NCBI GenBank assembly: GCA_037501455.1
Contig: CM074858.1
Span: 87,952,501-88,016,500 of the forward strand
DNA: 64,000 nucleotides
Source: Lantana camara
Taxonomy: Eukaryota; Streptophyta; Magnoliopsida; Lamiales; Verbenaceae
Direction of reading: 5' to 3'
Shown: positions 1-12,785 of the stretch, in pieces
Layout: every line of letters starts with the position of its first letter
Position numbering within the stretch: the first letter of the stretch is position 1
The notes under the pieces: model-generated
What the model was told of the DNA's origin: nothing
Database searches by the model: none
Seen by the model: only the letters and a program-made list of their open reading frames with translations
Program-made: the position numbers and the translations under genes

Positions 1-3000
1 TAACTCGTAAGGAGCCATCCCGATCGAAGCCTGAAAGCTATTATTATACGCAAACTCGATCAAGGGAAGCTGTTCTGACCACGAGTTCTGAAAATCCATC
101 GCGCAAGCCCGAAGAAGATCTTCCAAATACCTGATTAATCTTTCAGTCTGGCCGTCTGTTTGCGGGTGGAATGCTGTACTGAACTTAAGTTTTGTTCCCA
201 AAACAGCCTGTAATTCCTGCCACAACTTAGAAGTGAACCTCGGGTCTCGATCTGATACTATGCTCACCGGAATACCATGAAGTCGAATAATCTCTCTGTT
301 ATAGATCTCGGCCAACTTCGGGATCTTATAAGACATCCGGACCGGTAGAAAGTAAGCAGACTTCGTAAATCTATCCACGATCACCCAAATTCCATCAAAC
401 CCGCCTTTAACCTTTGGTAATCCGGAAACAAAGTCCATCGTTACTTGTTCCCACTTCCACTCGGGAATAGGTAACGGTTGCAGAAGTCCCGCGGGTTTTT
501 GATGCTCCGCTTTCACTTTCTGACAAGTCAAGCAATGTTTCACGTACTCTGCCACGTCTCTTTTCAACCCGTTCCACCAATAATATTGTCTCAAATCCTT
601 ATACATTTTATTTCCTCCTGGGTGGATCGAGTAAGCTGACTTGTGGGCTTCTTCGAGTAGGACCCGTCTCAATTCTTCAGGTACAACTACTCTGTTTTTA
701 AACCGAAGCAACCCGGTCTCATCAAACCCAAATGGACTCTCCGGGTCATCCTTAGCTTTACCTGCAAGTTTCTGCACTTCCGGATCCCTATTCTGAGCCT
801 CAAATAACTGATTCTTCAATTCCGGCTGAATTGTGATATTAGAAACCCGAGCCCGTAACACAATCGGAGCAACTTCCTCACTTTCCTTTATTTCCACACT
901 CGATACACTCGCCTTCCTGCTAAGTGCATCGGCGACCACATTGGCTTTCCCGGGATGATACTTAATTGTACAGTCATAGTCTTCCAACTTTTCCATCCAA
1001 CGCCGTTGCCTCATATTCAAATCCTTCTGCGTGAATAAATACTGGAGGCTCTTGTGGTCAGTAAAGATCTCAAAGGAAGTCCCGTAAAGATAATGTCTCC
1101 ATTTCCCGAGCGCAAAGATCACGGCTGCAAGCTCTAGGTCGTGTGTCGGATAATTCCTTTCATATTCCTTTAGCTTTCGAGAAGCATAAGCGATCACTTT
1201 TCCTTTCTGAGTCAAAACACAACCTAAACCTTCTTTAGAAGCATCCGTATACACTGCATACTCTTCTGAACCCTCGGGAAGCGTTAATACCGGAGCTGAG
1301 ACTAACTTTTCTTTCAGAAAATTAAAGCTTTGATCACACTTCTCGTCCCAGACAAACTTAACATCCTTCTTAGTCAACCGGGTTAACGGTGCCGCAATCT
1401 TGGAGAAGTCCTGAACGAATCTCCTGTAATAACCGGCCAATCCCAAGAAGCTTCTAATCTCTGAGGCGTTCTTTGGTTTCTCCCACTTAAGCACGGCCTC
1501 AATTTTCGAGGGATCGACTTCCAACCCTTTTCCTGAAATCACGTGCCCCAAGAATGAAACCCGATCGATCCAGAATTCACACTTGCTGAACTTAGCAAAC
1601 AACTGATGCTCTTTTAGTGTCTGAAGAACGAGCCTGAGATGTCTCGCGTGCTCCTCGGCTGATTTCGAGAAAACCAGAATGTCATCAATAAATATTACCA
1701 CGAACTTGTCAAGGAAAGGCCTGAATATCCGGTGCATCATATCCATAAAAGCTGTAGGGGCATTAGTCAATCCAAACGGCATAACCACGAACTCATAATG
1801 CCCGTACCGAGTATTGAATCCTGTCTTTGGAATATCCTCTGCTCGGATTCGCAGCTGATAGTATCCCTGTCTTAAATCCAATTTCGAATACACCTTAGAG
1901 CCCTGGAGTATATCGAATAACTCCTCGATATGTGGGAGGGGATACTTGTTCTTAATAGTCATCCTGTTCAACTCTCTGTAATCGATGCACATTCTCAAAG
2001 TCCCGTCCTTTTTCTTAACAAACAACACCGGTGCTCCCCACGGCGAAGAACTCGGTCGAATGTACCCAACTTCCAATAAAGCCTCAAGCTGAACTTTTAG
2101 TTCCTTTAATTCGGCCGGAGCCATCCGGTAAGGAGTCTTTGAATACGGCTCGGCGTTCGGGAAAAGATCAATCATAAATTCAATCTCCCGTTCAGGAGGC
2201 AAGGAATCCAATTTCTCGGGAAATACCTCGGGGAATTCCTTTACTACCTCGGTATCCTCTAACTTCACTTGATCCTTTAGCTTGTTCAAAATATAGGCAA
2301 TGAACCCCGTGGCCCCGTCTCTGACTAGTCTCTGAGCCTCTGAAAATGAAAGTAAGGGTACGGTCTTCGAAGTACAACCCGTAACAACCTCTGAACCCAA
2401 CTGAACCTTCTTAGCCCGGCAATCTACGGTAGCACAATGCCTGTATAACCACTCCATTCCCAAAATAGCCCCGTATCTCTCCATTGGCATCACAATAAAG
2501 TCTGTCAGAAATTCCCGGCCTTCAATCACAACTGGTACATCCCTGTAGACCTGATCCGTCTCTCGCCTACTACCGAAAGGAGTACTAACTATATAACGCA
2601 CAGAAGTACACATAACAGGCAAAGACAAGGTAATAGCAATAGAATGCGCAAGAAAGGAGTGTGTAGCTCCTGGATCAAATAATGTATGGATGTCCGTGCC
2701 ATGGATGCAAATAATACCTTCAACTACTGCAGCGGGGTCAAAATCAGCCTCCTGCTCCTCTCCAGCAAGTGCATACGCCCGAGCTCTCACCAGGGGTCTC
2801 TGTCCTGCAGGTGGTGGATCCTGACGATCCGGACAACCATCAACCAGGTGCTCGTTACTCCCACAGATCAAACATAGGCCTAACCGACGCCTGCAGTTAT
2901 CATAGGTGTGCGTAGGATGTCCACACCATGTGCATCTCGGTCTCTGAGGTGGCTGGGGTGGTGCTGGAGCTCTTGGACCCTTCTGGAATGGCCCGGTATA

Positions 3001-3861
3001 CTTAGGTTTCTTCCCAGAGTCCCTCTGTGCTGGAGGTGCCGAATAAACCATCGGCCTTTTTCCTGAGCTCGAACCCTGGCCTGATCTCGAGCCTGAAGCC
3101 TGTCCTGTCCGCTGAGTAGCCCTCCTAGCACTATCAGAATCTTCAACCTTTAGGGCCTTTGCAGTAGCCTTTGCCCAGGTACTGGTATTAGTAGCTTTCA
3201 GTGCATCCTGAATGTCCGGTCTCAACCCCTGAACGAACTGCATCGCCTTGTGAAAGTCATCATTCGCTATGTTAGGCGCATAGCGAGAAAGCCTCTCGAA
3301 CTCAGCGATGTACTGACCCACGGACCTGCCTCCCTGCTTTAATTCTGTAAACTCCCTCAACCTGCGGGTACGGGAAGCTGGAGGAATATACTTGTTTCTG
3401 AACTCCCGTACAAAGACCTCCCAAGTAATCTCTGTCCCTGCTGCCTCCAGAACAATCTCTGTACTCTCCCACCAGGAGTAGGCCTCGCCCTGAATAAGCG
3501 TGAGGGTGCAACGAGCCTTCTCCTGACTGTCGCAAGGAATAAGCTGCCATATCCTCTCAATCTCCTTTAACCACATCTCTGCCTGTATGTCGTCTCCCTT
3601 ATAGAACTTCGGGGGACGCTGATTCTGGAACTCTCGCAAGATAGCAGAAATGGGGTTCTCTGGAGGTGCTACCTGCGCTGGCGGTGGTGGAGGTACCCGT
3701 TCCTGTAACCTTTGATCAATTAGCCCCACTACCGCGTTCATAAAGTCCTGGGGCTGTGCCTGAGCAGGCGGAGGAGGGGGTGATCTCTCGCGGCGATGAT
3801 GTCGGCGATGATGATGCCTGTGCCTCGAGGATCGATCACTGTACTGTCTATCGGGCTCCAT
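1..3861 (-). CDS. Tekay/Del-type Ty3 gag-pol polyprotein, open to window edge
   Basis: This is the gag-pol polyprotein of an LTR retrotransposon, which makes the capsid and copies and integrates element RNA. The frame starts at ATG 3859-3861 and I read it codon by codon to position 1 without a stop (1287 codons); the end lies outside the window. Order of parts by approximate residue: basic His/Arg-rich start ([12 protein letters not shown]) and capsid region; two CX2CX4HX4C zinc knuckles (about 309-345); aspartic protease with FDPGATHSF (about 394); reverse transcriptase with [11 protein letters not shown] (about 724); RNase H with TDASKEG (about 870); integrase HHCC zinc finger ending CLTCQK (about 1072-1113) and catalytic D, D and E (about 1140-1240). 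Gag and pol are in one frame, as in chromoviruses. A C-terminal chromodomain is expected left of the window but not seen. The intact frame suggests a young, possibly competent copy. Confidence 0.95.
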   Translation of the reverse strand, partial: MEPDRQYSDRSSRHRHHHRRHHRRERSPPPPPAQAQPQDFMNAVVGLIDQRLQERVPPPPPAQVAPPENPISAILREFQNQRPPKFYKGDDIQAEMWLKEIERIWQLIPCDSQEKARCTLTLIQGEAYSWWESTEIVLEAAGTEITWEVFVREFRNKYIPPASRTRRLREFTELKQGGRSVGQYIAEFERLSRYAPNIANDDFHKAMQFVQGLRPDIQDALKATNTSTWAKATAKALKVEDSDSARRATQRTGQASGSRSGQGSSSGKRPMVYSAPPAQRDSGKKPKYTGPFQKGPRAPAPPQPPQRPRCTWCGHPTHTYDNCRRRLGLCLICGSNEHLVDGCPDRQDPPPAGQRPLVRARAYALAGEEQEADFDPAAVVEGIICIHGTDIHTLFDPGATHSFLAHSIAITLSLPVMCTSVRYIVSTPFGSRRETDQVYRDVPVVIEGREFLTDFIVMPMERYGAILGMEWLYRHCATVDCRAKKVQLGSEVVTGCTSKTVPLLSFSEAQRLVRDGATGFIAYILNKLKDQVKLEDTEVVKEFPEVFPEKLDSLPPEREIEFMIDLFPNAEPYSKTPYRMAPAELKELKVQLEALLEVGYIRPSSSPWGAPVLFVKKKDGTLRMCIDYRELNRMTIKNKYPLPHIEELFDILQGSKVYSKLDLRQGYYQLRIRAEDIPKTGFNTRYGHYEFVVMPFGLTNAPTAFMDMMHRIFRPFLDKFVVIFIDDILVFSKSAEEHARHLRLVLQTLKEHQLFAKFSKCEFWIDRVSFLGHVISGKGLEVDPSKIEAVLKWEKPKNASEIRSFLGLAGYYRRFVQDFSKIAAPLTRLTKKDVKFVWDEKCDQSFNFLKEKLVSAPVLTLPEGSEEYAVYTDASKEGLGCVLTQKGKVIAYASRKLKEYERNYPTHDLELAAVIFALGKWRHYLYGTSFEIFTDHKSLQYLFTQKDLNMRQRRWMEKLEDYDCTIKYHPGKANVVADALSRKASVSSVEIKESEEVAPIVLRARVSNITIQPELKNQLFEAQNRDPEVQKLAGKAKDDPESPFGFDETGLLRFKNRVVVPEELRRVLLEEAHKSAYSIHPGGNKMYKDLRQYYWWNGLKRDVAEYVKHCLTCQKVKAEHQKPAGLLQPLPIPEWKWEQVTMDFVSGLPKVKGGFDGIWVIVDRFTKSAYFLPVRMSYKIPKLAEIYNREIIRLHGIPVSIVSDRDPRFTSKLWQELQAVLGTKLKFSTAFHPQTDGQTERLIRYLEDLLRACAMDFQNSWSEQLPLIEFAYNNSFQASIGMAPYEL

Positions 3862-4096
3862 CCTGAAATTAAATCACTAAACATGCGTGGCTTGATCAAT
3901 AAATGCAAATGTGTGCATATAAGTTCCATAATGTCAAGTAGCACATTTTCAAGAAAGATCAAGTAGTTCAATTAATACGAATAAGGGAGTAAATCAAGTA
4001 AATCAACCCAATGCAGACTCCCAAATACCACATAATCCTATGCCGTGCGACCTAGACTGACTCGACACGACTCGAGAACCTCGGTTTTGCAACCGG
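3862..4096 (-). other. Tekay untranslated leader
   Basis: Short leader between PBS and gag ATG on the minus strand. Just after the PBS it reads GGTTGCAAAACCGAGG and then a stretch resembling the leader at 16002-16070, which shows that the two Ty3 elements are related. I see no coding signal. Confidence 0.7.
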
Positions 4097-4108
4097 GCTC
4101 TGATACCA
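4097..4108 (-). other. Primer binding site (initiator tRNA-Met type)
   Basis: The minus strand reads TGGTATCAGAGC, the usual plant retrotransposon PBS complementary to the 3' end of initiator tRNA-Met. It lies two bases inside the LTR end at 4111, which fixes both the LTR boundary and the element orientation. Confidence 0.9.
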
Positions 4109-5587
4109 CCTGTAGATGTAGCACCCTAGACCCCAAGGCGCCACATCCCCCGCACTGTAGCCTCAATCCACGTATGAAATGGACAGTTCATACATAAACC
4201 AAGACCACAGCGAACGGGTGACAACAAAACGACGCTCTAGGCGGGACACTCTCCCCAACATAAACAAACAACCATGAATTGAAAAGCGGAAGCAATAGAG
4301 TCATTCATATATACATAGGTACCATATTTATTACATAGATACATATAGGTACCAATTATCTATCAATACATTATCATATCTTCAATAATATACATCAATA
4401 GGTATCCAAAAGCTGTCAATCGTGAACATAACATGATATCCGACAAAATATAGATACATGAAAGGTGCAACACTAGACCCGTGATAATGCAAGACTCGAC
4501 CAACGCCCGCCTAGCACAACCACGCTCAAAAGGTACCTGAAAAGTGAAGTATCAGTCTACCGAAGACTGAGTGAGGGGCAATAAATAAATATAACACACA
4601 CCACATGCAAATTGTAGCCTCGGGTGAAGACTTTAGCATAAAATAAAATAGATATATAATTCAATAAGTTTAATCTTTGCCCGAGATTACAACCAACCAT
4701 TTTAGCACTTTTATTTAATCATGTTTATCAATATCATGAACATGTGGCCCCGGCGAGTAAGGGCAATCTCCAACCGAACTCCCAATCGTGAACAATACGT
4801 GATCATACTTGCTTGCTTGATAAATAAGTGATCATGCAATATAATTTAGTGCTCACATAGACAATTTCATTCTTGAAAACATGCAATAACCCGAGGATAA
4901 CCCGACATTCCGGATTAATCCCCAGTCTCCTTCTTCCTCCGGGTGATAGCGAGTTTGCAAGGCTCGACTATCCACGACATGGTGTGTGTAGAGGACATGA
5001 CCCTCTAGACACGGAACTCCTTCCACCACTAATCTCCTAGTGGCTTCGGGGTTGATCCCAACAATGTGAGGATAATTCAGGAGTTACCCGTCAGCCCTTG
5101 CTTTCCCGGTTGGCTCAAGAATTACCCTCGGGCCCACGTGCAATCATGTACTCGCCAAACATGCTTGAAAATCATTACAATCAATACATTCTTGCTTGAA
5201 ACATTTATTACTTTGAAAACGTTTGTAAGTATAATAGGTTTTGGCCGAAAACGAGCATATAAGGGTTGTAGGGTTCGTTTTACCAAAACAAAACCTCACC
5301 TTTCTTGCAAAATATAATAAATAAGCGTTCTAAGGAGCTTGCTCCCCGTCCACGCCCTCGTGACCTGTGCAAATACGACATATGAACATGAGACATGGAC
5401 TAAAATGGCCAAAATATGACGAACGGCGAAAACGTGTCGAGACGACCACGAAAATGCAATGTGGTATTATAACTTTTGGTTTCACATCATATTAGTACAT
5501 ATTATAGCAATTCGGGGTCAAAGAAGTCGTTGGATCGAGGGGTCAAAATCGGAAATTTATGCAGTGAATTTTGTTCTGTCAGCCCCT

Positions 5588-5816
5588 TGGGAACGGCCGT
5601 TCCAGGCTTCCTTTGAAAACTGGGAACGGTCGTTCCCGTTGCCCAGAAAACGCGGCAACGTTTTTCCATTTTAAAAGCGCGCCTACGCTGGGAACGGCCC
5701 TTCCGGTTCCAAGGCCAAAGTGGGAACGGCCGTTCCCGCAGTCGGCCGCGCATATTTTGAAAAGGGATGGGAACGCCCGTTCCCACCAAGCCTTGAGGCT
5801 GGGAACGGTCGTTCCC
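5588..5816. repeat. Six-copy palindrome array in the Tekay LTR
   Basis: Six near-perfect 16-bp palindromes of the form GGGAACGGYCGTTCCC lie at 5588-5604, 5622-5637, 5690-5705, 5722-5737, 5769-5784 and 5801-5816. Three of the five spacings are about 32 bp. The third copy is imperfect. They are far downstream of the likely TATA box (6468-6475, minus), so they would be transcribed and could fold as separate RNA hairpins, or bind a dimeric protein as DNA. Function unknown. Confidence 0.85.
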
Positions 5817-6467
5817 TGCTTCTGCAACTGAAAAACAGAGCAAGAACAGAGCATGCTCTCGGGAAGAAAGCAACAAAGCCTCAAAATCCATTTTTGGAAC
5901 CCCAAATGCTATAACTTATGGAAATATGATGCAAACCACTTCAATTAATGATAATATATCACTTAGACATATAAACCATGAAATATCATCATGAATTCAT
6001 GCTTTCAAGTTCATGATCAAACTTGATCATTCATGCCAAATATTCAAATATTCAAGCTAAAATTCATGCAATAATTCATGAAATAATCACTCAATCATGC
6101 TTTGATCACCACTAGCTCATTTAACACATAAATCCTAAACCCTAGCTCATCACTTATGATCATAAATCCTCCTTTTCCATGCAACCAACCTTGAAATGGA
6201 AAGAAATGAAGAAAGTGGATGATGATGATGATGAACTTCAAATTTCTTGGAACTCTTCTTGAAATCTTGATGATTGATAGCAAATTATTTCTTCCTTTTT
6301 CTTCCTCTTGGAACCGAGAGAGAGAGAGAAATATGTTTGGGAAATATTTTGATGAATTGATCTCATGGAAGCTTGGAGATAGAATAACATAATATCTATT
6401 TTTTTGAAAAATGTGAAATATGCTAGTTTGCCAATGAATCCACCAAGAATCCCCTCTAATCAATTGA

Positions 6468-6475
6468 GTATATAA
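6468..6475 (-). promoter_or_regulatory. Possible TATA box of the Tekay LTR
   Basis: The minus strand reads TTATATAC about 325 bp into the LTR, a plausible U3 promoter position for a long-LTR chromovirus. It rests on motif and position only; the region is AT-rich, so confidence is low. Confidence 0.35.
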
Positions 6476-6797
6476 GGTTTTAAAATATGATCAATTTGGT
6501 CCTAAAAGTTCATGCAATTAAGTCCCTAGAATTATAGAAAATATTTAACTAGGGACAATTTGGAAACTTTATCACTCTCGGTATAATTTTCATGCTAGAA
6601 ATATTTTTCCATGTCATGTAATAATATCTCCGATGATATGAAATCGAAAAATTGAGATAAATAATATTTCATGAATTTTATAAAATATGAATGCCACGTA
6701 AGAATATATTATGAAATTAAAAGAATTAAAAGAAAACCTACGCTCAAAACGCACACGTGGCGTGCTTACCTGTTCATCCGGAAACCGGGGCGTTACA

Positions 6798-7999
6798 CGT
6801 ACTGTTATGTGATTTATTATGTGGCTTTCCATATTACTGTTTTGAGGCCGGGGTATGCCCCGTGTATTTGTCTAAGGCCAATATGAAGATTGAGCCTTAT
6901 TACTTTTCAGTATTTTTTTCATTTTTTGAGAGTAGAATAGGTGGTGAGGTTTTATTTTCATTTTGGAGACAATGCACCCATGGAGTAAGATGGACCACAT
7001 TCAAGTAACAAGGAGGCCATAAGTGAAGACCCCTCAAAATGTTAGGGAGGGGAATCTCAATTGAAAATGTAATAGAGATAGGGCTCGTATTTTGTTACCG
7101 CTTTCCCTTATGTGATTTAAACTGTTTATGTGGCATGTATGTTAGAACTTGTGATTGTGGAGTGGCTCCCACATATCACGTATAAGATAGGTAGAACCCA
7201 TGATCATCTCATGTTAGTATCATGCTAGGACATGTTATTTGTTTATATGCTTGTTTGAAATGCATTTAAATTGTACTTGCATTAATCAAGACTAATAAAA
7301 TTGGATAACATATATGTTGGTGAGGTCGAACCGGACAACTCTCCGGTTGATTCGAAAATTCCCATTAAATATTAAGCTAATTTTGAACAATAGGTATTTA
7401 ATTCGAGATGCAAATTTTGAATTAAATTTCTAGCATTCCATCAATAGGTTTTAAGTTTAGTAAGTGAAGCTAGTTATTGTCCGCGAGTCGTGGGATAGCT
7501 AGTGGAGCTTATTAGTTCTTAGTTACCTAATTGATCATTTTAAATGATCAATATTTCGTGGTCAATTTTGGCAAGGGCGATGTCCGCGAGTCGTGGGTCG
7601 TTCGAACTAAGTTTTGATTATGATCTTATGATTGATTGGTCTAGCTTAACACCTAAGTAAATATGGATGTCGCACGAGTCGTGGATCCATATTGAAAGAT
7701 AGGTGATGCAAAAACAATTACTAAGAGTTCTAAAGGTGTTAGAACTTGTAAGTTGTACCTACCTAGGGTTTTACTTAGAATGTTCGCGAGTCGTGGGTTC
7801 GAGGTAAAATGCTTAGGATCTTAGTACCCATTGGGAAACGCGTTCCTCTTAGATTTTTGGGAATTATAGATCTTTGAAAAACAGTGGGAGCTACATTAGA
7901 TTAAAGAACTTGTCTTTTATATATCGTTATAATTTAGCATGCTCACATTTTCTCTGCTTAGCATTTAGGTTGTAGTTCTGTAATTCTCTACAATATGAA
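6798..7999 (+). mobile_element. Leader of a non-autonomous copia copy
   Basis: This is the 3' half of a copia leader, nearly identical (about 96-97% by eye) to 24773-25970; the 5' half is hidden beyond the inserted Tekay element. It keeps the four stem-loops described at 25450-25801: loops at about 7479, 7581, 7669 and 7781, with the same flanking stems. In the first stem a G replaces a C and makes the pairing better. The candidate splice acceptor ending at 7968 is also kept. The good preservation contrasts sharply with the ruined coding region that follows. Confidence 0.85.
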
Positions 8000-10900
8000 A
8001 TGCAAACCCATTCGTATCCATCCTTTAGTCAAAAGAGTTGACTAAGTCCTAACTAACTCTAATTGGCTTCGGACCCTAAAATTCGTTCTAGATTCCGAAT
8101 AGAGAAAAGTATTCTCTAAAGGGCGAAATTTTCAATTGTGAAAATTCGACCCGGGCCAAAAGAGAAGTAATCTGAGGTGAATGGATTTCTCCAAACCACT
8201 TAAGAGCAATTGAACCACCTCATAAAAATGTTACAAGGTATAACATTATGGAATTATTCAATATTCCAAATGAGGAATCAAGTGCACACGAACAAGGTCT
8301 AAAGATCTTATTTGAAGATCTTGTGGTCTCGATCATTAACTGAGAAAAGAGTTCTCAATGCACTGATTGCTTACATTGCTTCCACCCTCATTCAAACCCT
8401 TTATGCTCAACTAGAATGATACTATTGTAGCATAGTTAATCATTTAGTTGATAATGGTTGAGAGCATCCTTAAGAAGGAATAAAAGGTTGAGATGGTTAA
8501 TTCTTCTTCTAAACTCACTAAGTTAAAGGCTTGAAGGCCTAAAGAAGAAGAAACCCTTAAGAGCCCAGTAGAGGGGCATGTAAGGGGTACGCCAAAAAAA
8601 AAAAAACACTAGAATCAAATAGGATGTTTGCTTCTATGGTAGCAAATAAGGACTTTGAAAGGGAACTGCAAAGAGTATGAGTACTCTAAAATGTTACCTC
8701 GTTTAGTAATTCTACTAGGAATAGAATTCACATGTCTTGAGTTGATTATGCATAATCTGTTGTGCAAAGACTAAAAGCACTAATGTTCTGAACATACAAC
8801 GAGATAACAAAAGTAAGTGAGATGACAAAGCTTCGAATTACTTTGGAACGTTAAGACATAAAAGGATTAGCAAGTTAGACATCTTAGGATCATTTTACTA
8901 AAATGAACCTAGAGAGTTAACTTCCTATGAATCCTATCTTGAAGGGAAACGTTCCCGAAACATAGTTTAGGTGAAACGTGACGTGCCAAAATTATAGTGG
9001 ATTTCGATCCATGCTGATGAGTGTAAAATGCTTAATGTAAGCACTAGATACAATCGTCAGTTTAATCATTATGAATGAGTGTACTTGCTGAAGTACAAAT
9101 TCGAAACTTATATGAAATTCTTAGAATTTTCAAAAGGAGGTTAGGAACCGAAGTAGTCATAAGTTATAGGCAAATCGATATGATCGAGATAGCCAATATC
9201 TTAGCAACTAATTCCTTAGTCGTCTTGGAGATAATAGGATTATCTCTCAGTAAACTAATTCGAGAACACCTTAGTGTTTCCGAATGAGGGAATGAAACCT
9301 AATGGGATATGGTTCATTCCATAGCAAGCTTTACTGACTTATAATCATTCTAGGAATAAACTCCCAGAATATACAGTTAGAGATTTTGAATTTAGTACCT
9401 TCCAAAACCAGTCCTTTAGTTGCACTATGCAATGTGGCATACTAAATTCCCTAATTATTCTTATCCAAGAATTTAGTGGAATCCTCTTAAGTGAAAAGGA
9501 TAGTGGGAGATAAGCTTAAAATGAGTTCAAGTTTACACAACAATATTGGATATCGTTTCTGCGATTCCCTTAGACAAAGGTTGTTTGTCTCAAGGAATGT
9601 ATCTTTCTTAAGGAATCGTTCCTATAGAAGAAGAAAGGCAAGCAAGCAGACCTCAAAGAAATTTGAGGATAAATATCCACGCCACATATAGAAGAAACGA
9701 GCCCATCTGATAAAATTTAGCCAAATTTTAGAGTATGTACATGTGTGAAACCCTCCTCTTAAGATGCGTTTAGAACACGTTCCTAGATAGCCGAGGAATT
9801 ACTTAAAGAGGAGACACTATCAGATTTGGAATCTGAGTAGTGTAAGCAAGCGTTGAAATCCAATATGGATTCCATATATTCAAACCAAGTTTGGACCTTG
9901 GTTGATCCACCTGATAGGATGAAGCTAATAGAGCATCGAGTAAGTGGAAAACATTACAACCTTCTTGACGATTGAAATGCAAAAGTCCATTTGGATTGTG
10001 TTTACCACATCCTCATATTCTGACTATGAGATATGATAAATGAATATGAGAACTGTCTTATTCAAATTGAGATTGAAAGAGACTGAAATAAGGTATTTCT
10101 ATGAATCTCATATTCAGTGGGAGTATGCATAAGGTATGCAAATCCCTAAGTCAATCTGTGGATTGATAAAAGCTTCTAGGAGTTAGACAATTCGATTCCA
10201 TAGTATAGTCAAATCGTTTGACACAGATGGAAGTCGAATAAGTCTCAGAGTGTACATATGAAAGTTAGTGATGTAAGAGTCAATTTTTGGTTCTTTAGAA
10301 GACGACATCCTTCTCATTAGGAATGTCAAGGATGACGTGAAAGTTACCAATTCTTGTTTAAGAAATAATTTGGCATGAAAGATCTTAGTGATTATCCTAA
10401 ATTCTCGACATTGAGATCTATAGAAGATAGATCTAAGAGCATAAATGGATTATCGCAAAACGAGTACATAACCACGGTACTAAAAGGAGTTTAGTATGGA
10501 CAATAGAACATCTCTTTTGAAGAGTATGCGTCCTAAGATAACTTTAAGAAAGTTAGACTGTCCAAAATCCCTTTAAGTGAAAGGGTGCATAATGTATGAA
10601 ATGTTATGTACTAGACTTGATATGGCGCAACACTAAGCGTAGTGGGTCGAATCTAATATGACCTTAGAGAAGGTCATTAGACTTCTGTAAAGGATGTCCT
10701 CAGAGTACTTGAGAAGAAATGAGGATATGTATTAGTTTATAGAGCCCAAAAGATCTTGTTGTTAGAAGGATATTTGATGTAACCGTTCATCAAACATAGA
10801 TGATTATGAAATCATTGAAAGGATACAACTTCTACTAGAATGGTAATGCAATGTGTTGGAAAGGGGTTCCAAGGACGGACAGTGCAAAACTCGACTATCG

Positions 10901-11242
10901 TAGTTGAGAACTTAGTCGTATTATATAACGCTAAGTTGAGTGTTTGGGTAAGAAACTCCATCTAACTGGTTAGATGAAGTTCCTAGCATGAAACAACTCA
11001 TTTATCATATTGTATGATAAAATGGATGGTTGCTCAAGTAAGAGAACCAAGACCTCACCAAGAGACTGAACACATGATTACGAATCACTTCATAAGGACA
11101 ACGTGTTTCCTTAGAAATGTGTAAATAAGAGGGTTACACCAACAGAGAACTTAGCAGATCCACTTTGGAAACGCCCAAAGTCAATAGGTTCTCAAAGTGT
11201 ATCTTAAGAAGATGGGACTTAGAGTACCTAAATGACTTTTAC
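8000..11242 (+). pseudogene. Heavily degraded copia gag-pol
   Basis: The region is recognisable by colinearity with the full copia gag-pol at 25971-29891. The ATG at 8000 matches the gag start; integrase-like sequence is near 9075-9290; RT/RNase H-like sequence runs to about 11230. By eye, identity is only about 70% in matched patches, with many stops and shifts, and the region is about 680 bp shorter than the intact counterpart. No long reading frame survives. The damage is far greater than in its own leader and LTR, so the element was probably moving with dead genes, using proteins made elsewhere. Confidence 0.8.
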
Positions 11243-11257
11243 GGGCAAGTGGGAGAT
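11243..11257 (+). other. Polypurine tract of the non-autonomous copia
   Basis: GGGCAAGTGGGAGAT directly before the LTR start, identical to the tract before the other copia LTRs. It primes plus-strand DNA synthesis, and its perfect conservation next to decayed coding DNA fits selection on cis elements. Confidence 0.85.
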
Positions 11258-12498
11258 TGTTGGGAATAGTGCCCTAGAAAGCCGATTGTATATCCGCTTT
11301 GTACTTTTCCTTATTGTAATCACAGACAATCTTTGAATAAAGTAACGAATTGAGGAAACACTTCTTTATATGCTCTTGTTTGGTATGCGTTTACTTTAGC
11401 TGTGCATGTATGAGAACTCCCCTAATCCTGACGACTTTAGGACTCTACCATTTAGGTGAAATGGTTCATGAAACGAGCCCTATATCACATAAGTCATGAT
11501 TAGTAAAATACTCCAAGCCGATGAGTCCTACAGACAGTGGGAGTGTCAACCTGACTCCTCTAAGGCTTGTTTGCGGGATCACGCCCTTAAGAAGGACCAC
11601 CTTGTTTCATGGAGGTGCAAAGTGTATAGTTGATACGTGCGTGATACATGAGGGTGCTTACTTTAATAAGTAAGTTCACTGAGGTGCCCCGTGTGAGTAG
11701 ATTCCTAAATGGGAAAGGAAGTTTCTATTTCAGGAAATGAAAACTTCCAGATTAGGAAATATCTCACGAGTCATTGATGTGATTAATTGATCCTTAGACT
11801 TGAGGTTCCATGTCACTTTATGAGTTAACTCTGTAGTCTTAGGTATAAGCTTTAAAGGGTGTCGCCTTAGACAACTGATTCAAGGCTTATGCTGGGGCTG
11901 CACAAGTGACTCATAAAAGTGAATGAGAATCAAGAAAGGACCTACACTTGCATTTGCAAGGTGATCTCTTATTGTGTAAGTCATTCATATGCCATATGGA
12001 GTCCTTGGCCAAGGCAGTAGATCAAGACATCAAGAAAAGGGTTTCTTGGATTGAGATCAGATGGATATGAAATGCACTTAGCTTTAAGACCGGATTATTA
12101 GGTTCTGATTATTCTCTTACCCTAGATCTTGGTTGAGAGATAGTATGTAGGAGGATTGTATCTCACATGAATCAATGACTTAAAGGTTCTGTCGAATCGA
12201 GACATTCCAATTCAGCTAGGGGTTAAACACTTGTTTCTAGACTATGGTCGTTTAATCTGTGGACTGATTAATTAATTAGTGAATTAATTAATTAGGGTCA
12301 CTGCTAATTGAATTGAGAACCTAGAGTGTCACACACAACAACTTGGTTACATGAGTTGAGGCTTTGAAATGATTAAACGAGTTAATCGAGCCGAGAGGGT
12401 TCCACACGTGTGAAACCACACGTCTGGTCACGTGAGTAGCACGTGTCCTTGGGACACGTGTCTCACACGTATATATATATATATTAAATAATTAATGT
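11258..12498 (+). mobile_element. 3' LTR of the non-autonomous copia, truncated
   Basis: The LTR starts TGTTGGGAATAGTGCC and follows the 1.94-kb family LTR at roughly 97% until the AT-rich stretch near 12490, where it stops; the last 700 bp, including the TATA box, are missing. It shares the TGTTGGG start with the inverted LTR at 13312-15132, while the array at 16-34 kb has TGTTAGG, so the two may mark subfamilies. Confidence 0.88.
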
Positions 12499-12657
12499 GT
12501 TCCAATTGGAGAATACTCTAGACTTCAAAAGGTTTCTGTGGTTCGAAATTCAGGTCAATCAGAACACGTTTGAGGGGGTAAACGACCGTTTGAAAATTGA
12601 ACTAAAAGCAGAAACGGGCGTGTGGAAGCGGTCTGTAACACAGACGGGTCTCACACG
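12499..12657. other. Unassigned 159-bp stretch between two LTRs
   Basis: Sequence between the broken copia LTR and the start of the next Ty3 LTR. It contains part of a chance frame and no family I recognise. It may be a remnant of another Ty3 LTR. Confidence 0.4.
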
Positions 12658-12785
12658 TGTGACATCCCGACTCACAGTCGGTACAGGTAAATTATGTGAT
12701 TTATCAAATATGTACGTTTAAATTAATTGACTATGAATTCCTTGAATTATTTGAACTTATATGAATTTACTTGAATTAATTTTTA

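Larger units (their letters stand above)
4111..6797 (-). mobile_element. 5' LTR of the Tekay-type element
   Basis: This 2687-bp LTR on the minus strand begins TGTAACGCCCCGG at 6797 and ends CTACA at 4111, next to the PBS. It carries the gag-pol at 1-3861; the other LTR is left of the window. Length and termini suit the Tekay/Del lineage. The sequence right of 6797 is copia leader whose undamaged relative is at about 24770-24842, so the insertion point is clear. The expected 5-bp duplication copy here is CGTAC (6798-6802); its partner is out of view. ORFs inside (5459-5914, 6095-6886) show no protein family and are chance frames. Confidence 0.9.

Noticed and set aside
4441..5060. Possible internal gene or tandem repeat in the Tekay LTR
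   Set aside because: No frame of note and no repeat unit; it is ordinary U5/R sequence of a long LTR.
5459..5914. Overlapping frames on both strands in the Tekay LTR with recurring ERPFP and GTTVP peptides
   Set aside because: They arise because the palindrome GGGAACGGYCGTTCCC lacks stops in all frames; no family match, and they lie within an LTR.
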